A stretch of DNA of 64,000 nucleotides from Cordylochernes scorpioides (GCA_030710605.1 CP092869.1:10875425-10939424), one strand, 5' to 3'; counted from the first letter of the stretch, positions 17,671-30,665 are shown. The notes: generated by a model not told the origin, from the sequence alone. A program made the numbers and translations.

Positions 17671-20134
17671 TCTACTTATATAATTGCCTTATTCTGTCTG
17701 TGTGAAGTTCACTGTGTGAAGTTCACGGATAGATTTTGGTCAGAATGGATAAAATAAAAAAAGTGTCAAGGGATGGGAATCGAACCCACGACCTTCCGCT
17801 TACCGGGCAGATGCCATGACCACTAGGCTACCCTGGACATATTTTTCCGTTCATCTATATATATAAAAATGAATGTATGTGTGTCTGTTTGTTTGTTTGT
17901 CCTTTATGCCTGACCAAACCACTCATTGGATCGCCATGAAACTTTGGGAAGTTATTTAGTATAGTACTGGGAAGGTTTCTAGCAAATAAAATTTTTGAAA
18001 TAACTTTTTGCCTAGAAATAATCAAGATAAATATTCTAATTTATCTGTTATAATTCAACAATCTGCTCTAAATATTATCATGATGATACGATGATTTTGT
18101 AATGTAGAAAATTAGGAAAGACAAAATTCAGGATGACACGGCAATTTATTTGAGACAAGAATATTGATACAATTCAAAGGCAAGATACTATTCCTTTAAC
18201 TTCCAATTACCGAGGAAACCAATTAATATTGATTTTATTCAACTTATCGAGTATTTTTCAAGGGACCGGGAAAAAATGTTCACTTTATCGAGAGATTCGT
18301 TAAACAAACCTTTACTCGGGTAAAACCCGGGCGAAGCCGGGTACATCCATACAAGAATAATGATACAATTCCAAGGCAAGATACTATTCCTTTAACTTCC
18401 AATTACCGAGGGAACCAATTAATATTGATTTTATTCAACTTATCGAGTATTTTTCAAGGGACCGGGAAAAAATGTTCACTTTATCGAGAGATTCGTTAAA
18501 CAAACCTTTACTCGGGTAAAACCCGGGCGAAGCCGGGTACATCCATACAAGAATAATGATACAATTCCAAGGCAAGATACTATTCCTTTAACTTCCAATT
18601 ACCGAGGGAACCAATTAATATTGATTTTATTCAACTTATCGAGTATTTTTCAAGGGACCGGGAAAAAAATGTTCACTTTATCGAGAGATTCGTTAGACAA
18701 ACTTTTACTCGGGTAAAACCCGGGCGAAGCCGGGTACGTCCGCTAGTAAATTATATATAAATTAGAAATTAAAACTATATATTCAAATTATTCTACTTAG
18801 CTCACGAACAGCGCCCTCTATCAAGGTTATAAATACGTTTAAAATCGAAATCTTTTCAAAATTTTATTAATAATAGTTCGCTTACTAATTAGAATACTTG
18901 ATCTAAATCGAAATATTTATAGACGCTCGCTCGATTTGAAGATTTATATCGTAACTAATCTGACTGTAAAGTTTGGAGCGGGACGTTTCACAAGAGTGAC
19001 ATCCACGGCGCCAATTTATAATTGTAACGAATAGTGTTTGAATAAAACATTTAATCGGGTAAACCCAATCTCCATTCTGTCACCCCGGAAGCCCTGAACT
19101 GGCTGAAGGCCTTGCCTCTCAGACTTTAATGACCGATATGTCCTCACTTCTTTTTTCTAGATTTAATTCATTTTGTCATAAGCATAAATAAATATAATTG
19201 CCTTATTCTGTCTGTGTGAAGTTCACGGATATATTTTGGTCATCAACGCGCGCATCATCATTATGATCATTATCATTATCTAATAATAATTATTTATTTA
19301 TTATCTACTTATATAATTGCCTTATTCTGTCTGTGTGAAGTTCACTGTGTGAAGTTCACGGATAGATTTTGGTCAGAATGGATAAAATAAAAAAAGTGCC
19401 AAGGGATGGGAATCGAACCCACGACCTTCCGCTTACTGGGCAGATGCCATGACCACTAGGCCACATGACCACAATTTATAATGGAAACAAATAGTATTTG
19501 AATCAAAACATTCAATCGGGTAAAACACGGGCGTTGCCCGGGTCATTCGGCTAGTCTACTTATATAATTGCCTTATTCTGTCTGTGTGAAGTTCACGGAT
19601 AGATTTTGGTCATGAACGCGCGCATCATCATTATGATCATTATCATTATCTAATCATAATAATAATAATAATTATTATTATTATACTTATCTACTTATAT
19701 AATTGCCTTATTCTGTCTGTGTGAAGTTCACGGATAGATTTTGGTCAGAATGGATAAAATAAAAAAAGTGTCAAGGTATGGGAATCGAACCCACGACCTT
19801 ACGCTTACCGGGCAGATGCCATGACCACTAGGCTACCCATACACGATGAAATCTTTATGAAAATTCACATTTTTATTTTTATATTTTCAAGACACACACA
19901 GTTTGCGGCGGGACGTTTCACAAGAGAGACATCCACGGCGCCAATTTATAATTGTAACGAATAGTATTTTAATTAAAACATTTTAAAAACACACAGTTTG
20001 GAACGGGACGTTTCACAAGAGTGACATCCATGGCGCCAATTTATAATTGTAACGAATAGTATTTGAATTAAAACGTTTTAAAAATATATACGCACTCGGG
20101 TAAAACCCGGACGTTGCCCGGGCCATTCGGCTAG
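17671..20134 (+). mobile_element. Nested Helitron-like array, families A and B
   Basis: Family B units start TCTACTTATATAATTGCC and end with hairpin CGGGC-GTT-GCCCGGG, a short spacer ATTCGG and CTAG. Starts are at 17671, 19304, 19555 and 19690, and ends at 19554 and 20134. A family A element (17854-18746) is inserted into the first unit. Units 19304-19554 and 19555 onward abut directly. Some B units contain a reversed tRNA-like head from SINE family 2 (17764-17837, 19398-19466, 19774-19843). No Rep/helicase ORF. Confidence 0.7.
17854..18746 (+). mobile_element. Helitron-like family A with triplicated 3' end
   Basis: The 5' end TCTATATATATAAAAATG follows A, and the 3' end CCGCTAG precedes T, the expected A|T insertion context. 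The last ~193 bp (from ACAAGAATAATGATACAATT to the GC hairpin) occurs three times in tandem. The element at 51816-52697 has the same three-fold structure, so both derive from one triplicated master. Confidence 0.8.
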
Positions 20135-20139
20135 TACAA

Positions 20140-20462
20140 TATAATGCGGCTTGTGATTGTAAAACGACATTTGAAAATTATTCCGCATGTGTATCTTTTG
20201 AACGAAAAAAAATATTCCAAGGAGAAATAACTATTATTTCTAACCTTAGGGATGAGGTAGGAAAGGATGAATTGTGAAGAGTAATGATAAATGGAAAAAT
20301 AAAGTGTCCAGGGATGGGAATTTATCATCACCCTTCACAATTCATCCTTTCATACTTCATCTCTATAGTTAGAAATAATCGTTATTTCTCCTTAAAATAA
20401 ATTTCGATTTTTCGTTCAAAAGAAACACATGCGGGGTAATTTTCAAATGTCGTTTTATAAAT
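20140..20462. mobile_element. SINE family 2 foldback
   Basis: It starts ATGCGGCTTGTGATTGTAAAACG and ends with its complement at GTCGTTTTATAA. A fragment of the tRNA-like acceptor (GTGTCCAGGGATGGGAAT) sits in the loop. The unit therefore looks like two SINE bodies joined head to head. Confidence 0.75.
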
Positions 20463-20726
20463 TAGTTATTAGTTCAATTTAAATAGGTTTTGAATAGCCT
20501 AAATATCAAACTGACACTGAATCTAAACACACTTACTTGTTAAATTTATGATTTTTTTCAGAAGTTTTAATGCAAAAGAGTGAAGATGCCCTTTTAACTT
20601 TTCTTATTTATATTTGCTACCTGAGTGAATGTTTTTCCGAGAAAATCTTGCTTCTGCCCATAAAAAATTATGCATCAATATTATTATCATCATGTATTGA
20701 CTCGAAATAAATTATCACAGTACTTG

Positions 20727-20855
20727 GTGTGTTTTTTCTTTCTGCCTTCCTGCAAGGTCTGTCACCTCTACTCCACCAACTCTCCATATGTAAATAGCCA
20801 GGACATGGTGACTAGAATGTAACACCTGTAAACTGAGAAGGAATAAATAAATGAA
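20727..20855 (+). repeat. Retroelement 3' end with AATAAA, extra copy
   Basis: Same block as 12381-12540, with some indels, ending GGAATAAATAAATG. Confidence 0.4.
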
Positions 20856-21059
20856 CGTGTTTTTTTTTATTTTGCTTGAATATAAATGTGACAAAAACCT
20901 CTTCAGATTTAAAACCATATCCTGTTGAAATTTCTACCAGATTGTTTGAATATTAAGGAAATGTATAGGGGACAAATAAATGAACATATATATAGAGGGA
21001 AGAGATAAAAAATTAAGAAGATAGAATGCCAATATCTAAAATATATTAAGATTATCTCT

Positions 21060-21425
21060 TCTTCCTTCTTCTTCTTTCTTATCTCCACTCAATCATATTA
21101 GGGTATCAAGTTGTGACCCTTGATGGTGTCTGTTTGACAACCATCATGACTGGGTGAAGTAGAATGCATCTGCCTTTGTCACTAAGACTGGGAGCACTAC
21201 TCAGTGGAAGGACGACTTAGCTCCAAAAGAAATGGCCGCCTCTGACATGAGGAACAGACGCCATGTGCAGCTGCTCCTAACATGGAGTACAAACACTGCT
21301 TATCCTGTATCCCTGGGTTATGAGCCCTTACAAGGTACTATCAGCATGACCAGCTGAACCCAGGTTTTTTAGCAAGCTTGTTACTGCTCCCTCTCCTCCT
21401 TTTTCATCCGGGCTTGGGACCGGCA
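21060..21425 (-). repeat. Dispersed LINE-tail repeat, spacer copy
   Basis: Reverse-oriented copy of the 4610/8360 block, from TTATCTCCACTCAATCATAT to TTTTCATCCGGGCTTGGG. Confidence 0.55.
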
Positions 21426-21599
21426 AAGCCGGAGTTTTAAGAATATCTAAAAGAGAAAGAGTTATGCTGAGTACAAAGAAATGATGATATAAATAAAATA
21501 CAAAAATATGAAATATAGCTATTAAAATCTTGCAATTAGCTAAAAAATATATAATGATTCTTCAGCCCAGTTATCATCAAAATAAGCCTCAAAGCGCCA

Positions 21600-22077
21600 C
21601 CAAACATCGAATCTTTACAGACAATAGGCATATGCCTTATCCAGTGGGCCTAACTGAACGTAAGATCATTTAGGATTAGGTCGACAAGAAGTTAGGCGCA
21701 GACTTTATTCAGACATCAGAAAGCCCATGGGCCTCACCAGTCATCCTAGTGAGGAATAAAGATGGTTCGTTGCGATTTTACGTTGATTACAAAGGCTTAA
21801 ACAAAGTAACCAAGAAAGATATGCATTTCTACTCCACGTTGACCATGCATTAATCAGTTTGAGAGGTACAAATTCGTACTGAACGATCAACCTAAAATCA
21901 GACTACTGGCAAATTGAGATAAACAAAGAGGATAGAAAACTGCATTTATTACGCTAGTTGTTCTATATGAATTCAAGGTATTGCCGTTTGGACTTTGCAA
22001 TGAAACCAAGATCTTTGAAAGAATGAATGATGTATTACTTGCTGAAGGGACTCATATGGACAACGTACTTATGCTAC
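21600..22077 (+). pseudogene. Gypsy-type pol fragment (RT), truncated at gap
   Basis: Decayed reverse-transcriptase sequence in more than one frame. It has SPWASPVILVRNKDGSLRFY-VDY-KGLNKVT, then a degraded YWQIEI-N-EDR segment, then MPFGLCNE-x-x-F. These are RT blocks 2-4 of Ty3/Gypsy elements. The catalytic YLDD block would lie inside the assembly gap. Several in-frame stops and a frameshift make it non-functional. Confidence 0.85.
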
Positions 22078-22177
22078 NNNNNNNNNNNNNNNNNNNNNNN
22101 NNNNNNNNNNNNNNNNNNNNNNNNNNNNNNNNNNNNNNNNNNNNNNNNNNNNNNNNNNNNNNNNNNNNNNNNNNNNN
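22078..22177. other. Assembly gap (100 N)
   Basis: Exactly 100 undetermined bases, the usual placeholder for a gap of unknown size. It separates the Gypsy fragment from the first base of the right inverted arm. Confidence 0.98.
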
Positions 22178-22656
22178 TTGCTCATTAGGCAAACTTTCAC
22201 ACAGATGAAAATCGGGCGAAGCCGGGTATATTAGCTCTCTAGCATTGACTACATTGTGTAAGTTTTTTTCTTTACACCTTTAATTCTTTATTTGTATTTA
22301 TGGCATTTTCTAGGGCATACTGTCTTTGTATTCCAAGATTTTCTTTTATCTTGCACACATTATGATTTGATTTTGCCTATACATTATTTTGAATATATAG
22401 GCAATGTGTGATATTAAAAAATGTTTTCATATTTTGCCTATAATAGGTATAAATAGACTTTTATTTATTTATTTTGTCTCAGCTTACAGGTGTTACATTC
22501 TAGCACATATCACATGTCCTGGCTATTTACACATGGCAAGTTGGTGAAATAGAGGTGGCCCCCGCTAGACCATGCTGGAAGGCGGCATAAATAGAGTGCT
22601 TTTAAGTCACCTTTTTCTACAGTACCACCTCTTTCTCTCGGAAATATTATAACATA

Positions 22657-23138
22657 CTAGCGGACGTACCCGGCTTCGCCCGGGTTTTACCAGAGTAAAG
22701 GTTTGTCTAACGAATCTCTCGATAAAGTGAACATTTTTTCCCGGTCCCTTGAAAAATACTCGATAAGTTGAATAAAATCAATATTAATTGGTTCCCTCGG
22801 TAATTGGAAGTTAAAGGAATAGTATCTTGCCTTGGAATTGTATCATTATTCTTGTCTCAAATAAATTGCCGTGTCATCCTGAATTTTGTCTTTCCTAATT
22901 TTCTACATTACAAAATCATCATGATAATATTTAGAGCAGATTGTTGAATTATAACAGATAAATTAGAATATTTATCTTGATTATTTTAGGCGAAAAGTTA
23001 TTTCAAAAATTTTATTTGCTAGAAACCTTCCCATTACTATACTAAATAACTTCCCAAAGTTTCATGGCGTTCCAATGAGTGGTTTGGTCAGGCATAAAGG
23101 ACACACACACACATACATTCATTTTTATATATATTATA
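22657..23138 (-). mobile_element. Helitron-like family A, right-arm allele
   Basis: Minus-strand counterpart of 11861-12341, ending CTAG at 22657-22660. Its end reads GTCCGCTAG, against GTCCTCTAG in the left arm. Confidence 0.75.
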
Positions 23139-23334
23139 ACATATAATTTATTTTTAATAATCTGTTGACCTTGATGATGATTCAGAAACAGCTAGAATCC
23201 TTCTTTGTATTTGTAAATTAATGATTGTTCCAGATTTTGATCTTTAGACTCATTAATAAAATATTTTATCTTATCAATAAGTTTTACTTGTGTTTAATTA
23301 TAAATAGTTTATGATATATTTAATTTTTGTAATA

Positions 23335-23650
23335 CAGTAGAACCTCCTTGAGATGACACCTCTCCACAAAGGCCAGTTTTCATTTGCAAAATTGCCATTT
23401 TTACAACTTAGCAACTCTTTGGTAAGAAGACAACTTTCCCTAAAGGACACTTTGGATCTGCAATTAGGTGTTGTCCTTTACACGGAGGTAGTTCTACTGT
23501 GATATTTTGTTTTGATTCTTAATTATGGAATAAATATATAAATAAATATTAAAAATAAAAAAGGCATATCCTGATCAGGAGCACATGTGCTTCTCAGATG
23601 GCAGAGCGCCATGTGCTCATGGTCAGGATATGCCTTTTTTATTTTTAATA
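23335..23650. mobile_element. pogo-like MITE and small foldback, right arm
   Basis: Counterparts of 11486-11656 (here 23335-23501) and 11345-11436 (here 23555-23648), in inverted order and with the same termini. Confidence 0.7.
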
Positions 23651-24637
23651 TCAACACCTGACCTTTTTATTTTTTCTATTGTTTTTTCTTAAATAAATAT
23701 GTAAAAAAAAACAGAATTCTAATTGATATTACTTATAATTGTATTTATAGCAAATGTAAATATGATTACTTATATTTAAAATTATAGAAAAAAAATATAA
23801 TTCTTAATTACTTTTAATTCTAATTAGGAAAAAATGCAATAATTATTACTTGTAATTGTTAATTATAGAAAATACAATCATGATTACATTTTACCCAACA
23901 CTGTTTAAATGTTTTAATATTTCCAATAATAATTGCAAAAAAAAATTATTACTTTTTAAATTTACTTTCTACTGATATTAAGGAATATATTTCATCATAA
24001 AAATAAATTTTAATAAAAAATATGATTAATAAAAATGTAAAATATTATCATTATTATTCTGTTGAAACAGTGATTAAAAAAACAAAAAATCACAGAGTAT
24101 GTTTCCTGGTTATTTGAGTTCTGCCCACCACAAATATCTTTCTTGTTATCTAGAAACAACAACAGCTTGTTTTCCTCTTGTTTATTTCCGTTTTTAAAGT
24201 ATTTTTTGAAGCAAATTCATACTAACTGTTAAAATTACTTAGTCATATAATCAAATTTGCAAGCAACCATGGTGGTGAGTAGATGTTTTTTTTTTAATGT
24301 TACATTTTAAATAATTTAATTCTTTTCTATAATTGAGTTATTAGTTCTTCTGAGTTTTAAAATTTTATGTATCTTGTATAAAGAACACTTCATAAAAATA
24401 AGGAAACTTTGGTCAAAAATATATTCATTGACGATTCTTTTATAACGATATCTTTAATGTTATGTTTTAAATATATAAGTTCTCTTTTAATTGAGTTATT
24501 AGTTTAATATTTTAAGTATCTTTTATAAAGAGCACTTTATACAAATAACGTAACTTTGGTCAAAAATATATTTTATTTTATTGATGATTCAACTACAAAT
24601 AGTGTCCCTATGTCGTAACTGTAAACACAAATCTAAA

Positions 24638-25215
24638 TCTTTAATTAAAAAGGCATATATTGGATGAAAATATAATTTATTTTACCAATATTTCAGTTGG
24701 CTGAACGCCAACCTTTATCAAGGTGTTATAACATATTTAATGTCTATATGTTATAATACCTTGATAAAGGTTGGCGTTCAGCCAACTGAAATATTGGTAA
24801 AATAAATGATATTTTGATCCAATATATGCCTTTTTAATTAAATATTTATCTATGGATTGCTTTATTTTCAAAACAAATCTAAATGTAAATACATCTCTGA
24901 ATACCTTTCGATACGTTTTATATAAAAAAAAGGGCGTACCTGGATCTGTAAAGAAAAAAAAAAACATTTTTTTTTCTCAAAATATTTCGAGAGATTGCTC
25001 CCTCTTTATCAATTTTATTGAACAATACTAGTAAACTTAATTTACAAATTCTTGTAGATTACATGAAAACAACTTTGTGATTTACAAGAATTTGTAAATT
25101 AAGTTTGCTGTACAATAAATTGATAAAGAGGGAGCAATCTCTGCGAAATATTTTGAGAAACAAATTGTTTTTTTTTACAGATCCAGGTAAGCCTTTTTTT
25201 ATATAAACTTTTTTA
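24638..25215. repeat. Two hammerhead-like inverted pairs, right arm
   Basis: 24638-24845 matches 10138-10343, and 24905-25215 matches 9786-10075. Both keep the TTGATAAAG ... hairpin ... GAAATATT arrangement. Confidence 0.65.
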
Positions 25216-26865
25216 ATGGATCGTTTTTTTGACTCAAACAATTCGATATGTTAATGCATTCTAAACCTTACCAAATTCTTAACTTTTACTTCTAACCTGA
25301 CAATGACAAATTCTTTTTTGAAGAAGGAACAAAAGTTAACGGCAACGTGTTTCTTTTATTAAAGCTGTAAATTCGGCAAGTTTTCGGACTTTGACGTCCT
25401 TCGACAGGTAACTTTCCAAGAAACTGAAAGATAATATTTATATACAGGTAAATATTTACTTAATTATAACTTAGCGAATTAAATAATTATATTATACAAA
25501 ATTCTTTCCTCTTTATCTATGTAAACAAATTTGTTCTAAGAAAAGGATGACTACCTTAGGATGCAGGGAAAGGCAAAAAACCATCTGAATTATTTTTAGT
25601 CGAAATGTCTAAAAAATCAGATTTACTGGATGAAAGCTTTTCAAGAAATGGAATTGTTGAAGCATATATTTTTCTTTTCAAATAACACACTTATATATTG
25701 CCCTTATATTTGTAATGAATACATTTTTATCAAAATTTTAAGAATAAAAATTCATACTTGAATAGTTACTATATTTCTTAAATCACTATTGTTTTTTAAA
25801 GAAAAGTAACTGCTTGTTCAAGATTGTATAAAAATTTATACCAAGCCCTTTCTTTTTTCTTTTCCACTATTTGATACATTATAAATAACATTGCTGATTA
25901 TAATAAATTAAGACATTAAAACGCGAATGCTTCTTTTCACAACTAAATCAAACTTCTACTATCCTTACTGCGATGAAAAAATATTGGTAAGGTTTGGATC
26001 ATCAGTGGTGAACTCTCCCAGCGGTTTCGATAATTTAATTTACCAGATCGCTTCTTTAAAGCTCTAATACTGTATTGGATCATTCTGGTTTTATATGCTA
26101 CAATGAAGAGTGGAATCTTAGAAATGGTATTTAAGCAAACTATGGACATATGCTTTTTAGGATATTAGAATTACATAGATGAAGCGTTATTGCTTTGTAT
26201 TGCTGATTATCTTTACTTTTACTGCTATTCCTGTATATACCCTATATATATACGAGTAGTAGAAAAACTCGGAGAATCTGTAAAACACCAAATGTTTTGA
26301 TAAATATAAATTAAATTTAAATTCATCATCTTCATTCTTATCTCCACTCAATGATATTAGGGTATCAAGCTTTGACAACCATCATGACTTGGTGAAGTAG
26401 AATGCGTCTGCCTTTGTCATTAAGATTGGGAGTACTACTCAGTGTCAGGCTGACTTAGCTCGAAAGAAATGGCTGCCTCTGACATGAGTAACAGACGCCA
26501 TGTGCAGCCGCTTCTAACATGGAATACAAACTCATCCTGTATCCCTAGAACCCTTACAGGGTACTATTAGCTGAGCCCAGGTTTTTTTAGCGAGGTTGAT
26601 ACTGCTCCCCCTCCTACGTTTTCATCCAGGCTTGGGACCGGCAAAGTTTCTGAGAATCTGTATAACACTAAAATTTATTGATAAAGATTTTTTGTTGTTA
26701 TATTTCTTGAATTCTGTAATGGCAAAATACTTACCTGCATACTAATTGTTCGATTTTTATTATATCAATATTCAGGATCATTTGTTTATAATTTTCATCG
26801 ATTGATGACGCTAAGCTATTGTGATTACATTTTAAACTAATATATAAATTTAAAAACAAAAAAAG

Positions 26866-27070
26866 ACATCTCCTTATCGTACAATTGAAAGTTGCTGATG
26901 GCTTACGCCATCTATCGGAATAAATATTAACTATTCGTTGATTTTTTAAAAAATTATTCCAGAATTGGCCAAATACTCATTCTTGATTAATCAAGAAAAG
27001 ATAATCACATAAGCGTTTCGGGCTGTTGGCCCTCATCAGCGTGGTACAAGCTGTACCTCAACGACCAAAA
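26866..27070 (-). mobile_element. Hammerhead element, right-arm allele of 7917-8130
   Basis: Terminal arm (ACATCTCCTTATCG, GATGGCTTACGCCATC), TTGATTAATCAAG palindrome and ribozyme region in the order expected on the minus strand. Confidence 0.75.
27000..27052 (-). ncRNA. Type I hammerhead, intact core, altered stem III
   Basis: The RNA-sense minus strand has CUGAUGA, stem II GGGC-CAACA-GCCC, and GAAA, all intact. The next block is ACGCUU, so the self-complementary ACGCGU is lost, with cleavage triplet UUA. The stem I return strand UGUGAU leaves one mismatch and one wobble. It could still cleave weakly; activity is less likely than for 3226-3279. The left-arm allele has lost G8. Confidence 0.75.
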
Positions 27071-27149
27071 ATACTGGACATTCAGGCATCCTAAAAAATC
27101 ATGAAACGGGTATTTAAGGCCAGAATTGCGTGAGAACGAATATGAGAAA

Positions 27150-28379
27150 TCTATATATATAAAATTGAATGTCTGTCTGTCTGTTTGTCTGTACTCTATA
27201 GATTCAAAAACCATACATCCAATCGCCGTGAAATTTTGGGATATTATTAGGTATATCACCGGGAAGGTTTTTGAAAAATAATTTCATGAATATCTTGAAT
27301 ATCCTTAGAGTTATTTGTAGATTTAACTCGCAAGCAGCGCCCCCATTGTGACGATGATAACAAGTTTTCTTATCACTAAGTTTGTTATCTTAAATATTAT
27401 TTATCAAAAGTAAGAATATCTCAGGATGACACGGCAATGTGACACGGGAAAAATGTTCACTAGATAAAACTATGATTTTCTAATGTAGAAAATTAGGAAA
27501 GACAAAATTCAGGATGACACGGCACACAGGGACCGGGAAAAAATGTTCACTTTATCGAGAGATTCAAATTTACGAGTTTCAAATTATCAAAATATATCTT
27601 TTTTTTTTAATAAGTTTTTAGAGAGTTGTTTTAACAAATGTTCGCTAGACAAGCCTTTACTCGGGTAAAACCTCGGGCGAAGCCGGGTACGTCCGCTATT
27701 ATATATATAAAAATGAATGTCTGTCTGTCTGTACTCTATAGATTCAAAAGCCATGCATCCAATCCCCGTGAAATTTTGGGATATTATTAGGTATATCCCC
27801 GGGAAGGTTTTTAAAAATAATTTCTTGAATATCTTGAATATCCTTAGAGTTATTTGCGGATTTGTAGATTTAACTCGCAAGCAGCGCCACCATTGCGACG
27901 ATGATAACGAGTTTTTTTATATATAAGTTTTATTATCACTAAGTTTATTATCTTAAATATTATTTATCAAAAGTAAGATTATCTCAGGATGACACGGCAA
28001 TTCATTTGAGACAAGAATAATGATACAATTCCAAGGCGAAGATACTATTCCTTTAACTTCCAATTACCGAGGGAAATAATTAATATTGATTTTATTCAAC
28101 TCATCGAGTATTTTTCAAGGGACCGGGAAAAATGTTCACTAGATAAAACGATGATTTTGTAACGTAGAAAATTAGGAAAGACAAAATTCAGGATGACACG
28201 GCACACAGGGACCGGGAAAAAATGTTCACTTTATCGAGAGATTAAAATTTACGAGTTTCAAATTATCAAAATATATATATATTTTTTTTATTAGTTTATA
28301 GAGAATTGTTTCAACAAATGTTCGTCAGACAAACCTTTACTCGGGTAAAACCCCGGGCGAAGCCGGGTACATCCGCTAG
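27150..28379 (+). mobile_element. Helitron-like dimer present only in right arm
   Basis: It starts TCTATATATATAAAATTG after GAGAAA and ends CCGCTAG before TAAAATATA. The left arm shows the uninterrupted site (complement of 7840-7865), with A and T adjacent and no duplication. That is the Helitron A|T insertion rule seen directly. Two units are joined head to tail near 27699, each with a CGGGC-GAA-GCCGGG 3' hairpin. No coding capacity. Confidence 0.85.
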
Positions 28380-28387
28380 TAAAATAT

Positions 28388-28792
28388 AAATAAAAACGAT
28401 ATATCAATCAGAATAATTGCAAAAAGTTTCTTCATTCAATAAAAACGACAAGTATTCAAGAGTTAGCTCATCATCAGGCCAATTGTTTCACAAATTCCTA
28501 CAATATATCTTCTTCTTTCTTATCTCCACTCATTAATCATACCAAGGTATCAAGCTAGTAGAGCTTGTTGATGGTGTCTGCTGGGGATGAGTATAGCTCA
28601 TCAATGGATGAGTCAATACAGTCAAAAATTTTGTTGGGGTTGTTGGTTGAGAATTGCGCATAGTCCTACAATAGAGGCATTGTAGGAATTTGCCAAACAA
28701 TTTGCCTGATGATGAGCTAACACTTGAAAACTTACCTTTTTTTTTTTTTAATAAATAAACTTTTTGCCATTATTCCGATTGGTATATCGTTT
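28388..28792. mobile_element. Foldback enclosing LINE tail, right arm
   Basis: Counterpart of 7411-7833. The LINE tail (28540-28665) reads on the minus strand. Confidence 0.7.
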
Positions 28793-29439
28793 TTAAATCC
28801 TTTGAATTTATTTTACAACCTAAGTTAATAAATAAATTTTTAAATTTATCATTTTTTTTATTCAACATCTCCCTAATTTATTACTTTATTTTATAACGTC
28901 ACTAGTTGAAGGGTGTGAGTTTGAATGAAGCCGCCTCTTTTTCATATAAAGAAATTCAAATTTCAAAAAAAAAAAAAAAACTTATTTACATATCTACATT
29001 TCTTTTTCTCTCCAATTTACCCAAACTAATAAATTTATAAACTTGATTGTCTTAATTAAGTTTTCTTATATATAAACATCATATTACCATTATATATGAT
29101 TAGCTTTAAAAATAATAATTATAACATTGCAAAAAAAGAAGTCAGTGGACGAATGGGTAACGCCCTCGATTCCCGACAGCCATGAACCAAGATAGAATCC
29201 CGTATTGGACACTTTGTTTTAATATGTGAATAACCTTCACATATTATATTCATTGTTGTAAATATCTTTTCGAGCGGCACCTAGTAAAGTTATTTAGGAA
29301 CCAGATAATAACATTGCTTATATATTAATGGTATTATTACCTTTTTCCTGCATGTATCCTATATTTCTCTCTCTGTGTGTGGTGCTTGTAGAAAATATAA
29401 AAGGTTTTATGATGTACAAGCGCGCCATCTGTTATGAAA

Positions 29440-29600
29440 ATCCGAAACTATTTTAGACGCGTAAGATTCAGTTTCAAACTGGCGAAACCGCTGGAAGGGT
29501 TCACCACTGATGAGCCAGGCCCTCCCATTAATTTTTCCATTTCAGTAAGAGCAGTAGAAATTGTTTAATTTCAAAAAGAATCTTACTCGTCTAAAATAGT
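29440..29600. mobile_element. CCTCCCA-family foldback MITE, right arm
   Basis: Counterpart of 6398-6566, with the same TTTTAGACGCGTAAGATTC inverted ends. Confidence 0.75.
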
Positions 29601-29809
29601 TTCGGAATTTCACTAAAAGGTTTTAACAAAGCTTTTTGTTGTTTTTGTATTTGCATATCGATTTCAATTTATTCTATGATTGGCACCAATATGTACATAC
29701 ACCATATGTATTGGCAACTTTAAAATAAATTCTAAACACAATGTAGACTATATTTTACTGAACTTATTTTGTGGTTTCCTTTCTAATTCTTTTATTTCAG
29801 ATTAAAAAT

Positions 29810-30480
29810 AATATATTTTCTATAATATAAGCTTTATGTTTACTAGATAATTAGCCCGTCATAGATGCGACTTACCTTTTAAACCAAAAATATATCGACA
29901 TAATATGGTATTGACTCTTCTTACGCTGCAAAAATGTCCCTTTACACAATAAAGATATCAGATTTCTATAAAACAAATAATAAAAAAGGCCTAATCGTTG
30001 TAAAACAACAAGAAGCCTTTATTAAGAACACTCGTCCCATACAGGATTCTCCCAGATTGGTAAACATAGAAGTAAACATGGCAGTTATCTATAGAAAGTG
30101 GAGATTAAGATCGACCTTTCTTCAAGTTGGATTCATCTTCTGTATTGCACCTATTATCTGTGCTGTTTTCCAGAATTTGTGAATTGCTAATGCATTGGGT
30201 TTGCTTTTCACTACTTTTGCCATTAGAAAATATATAGGATTGTTATAATAACCAATATTTTGACAGATAATTTTTACATTCTCCAGTGCCTGACAAAAAA
30301 ACGTGTAGTGTGGAAAGTTGTGGTTAAATTCACTATTACACAGGGTGCAATCTAAGTTCTTAGATATCAATAATAAAATTTGATTACGTTTAAATAGTAA
30401 AAAAATAATTCTCACTTGGGCGAAGTATCACCTTACAGTCATTGGAATAACACCATTGAAGTAAGACTCCAAATGCTTAT
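29810..30480 (-). pseudogene. LINE ORF2 C-terminus, right arm
   Basis: Minus-strand counterpart of 5513-6180. It reads LDCTLCNSEFNHNFPHYTFF then an Asn/Lys-rich tail ending near 30122. It has a longer clean frame than the left-arm copy but still only the tail. Confidence 0.6.
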
Positions 30481-30536
30481 AGTGAGAAAAAAGTAAAGAG
30501 TTTCTTATTTTTTCCTAATTCAACTCTATAGTCTTT

Positions 30537-30665
30537 TTTTTTTGCTTATCCCTAGTACACGTGGTACAGACCATGATAATCATGGTGGGTAGTTAGTGAC
30601 TGCTTTTACTGTAAGTGCACCACATATCTACACATGTGAAAAGCAGTTCGACTTTGCACTTACAA
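30537..30665 (-). mobile_element. SINE family 1, head-truncated copy
   Basis: It has the A-run/GCTTATCCCTAG end and the TTCGACTTTGCACTTA body of 5158-5466. The tRNA-like head is replaced by another repeat (30670-30940, related to 45240-45620). Confidence 0.7.

Noticed and set aside
12825-22077. The whole 36-kb structure as one giant transposon with inverted ends
   Set aside because: No target duplication or terminal motif can be assessed. The inner end of one arm is an assembly gap and the outer end of the other is the window edge, so the arms are not defined termini.
21981-22208. Open frame continuing through the N gap
   Set aside because: The stretch across undetermined bases is meaningless. 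Only the part before 22078 is real Gypsy RT.
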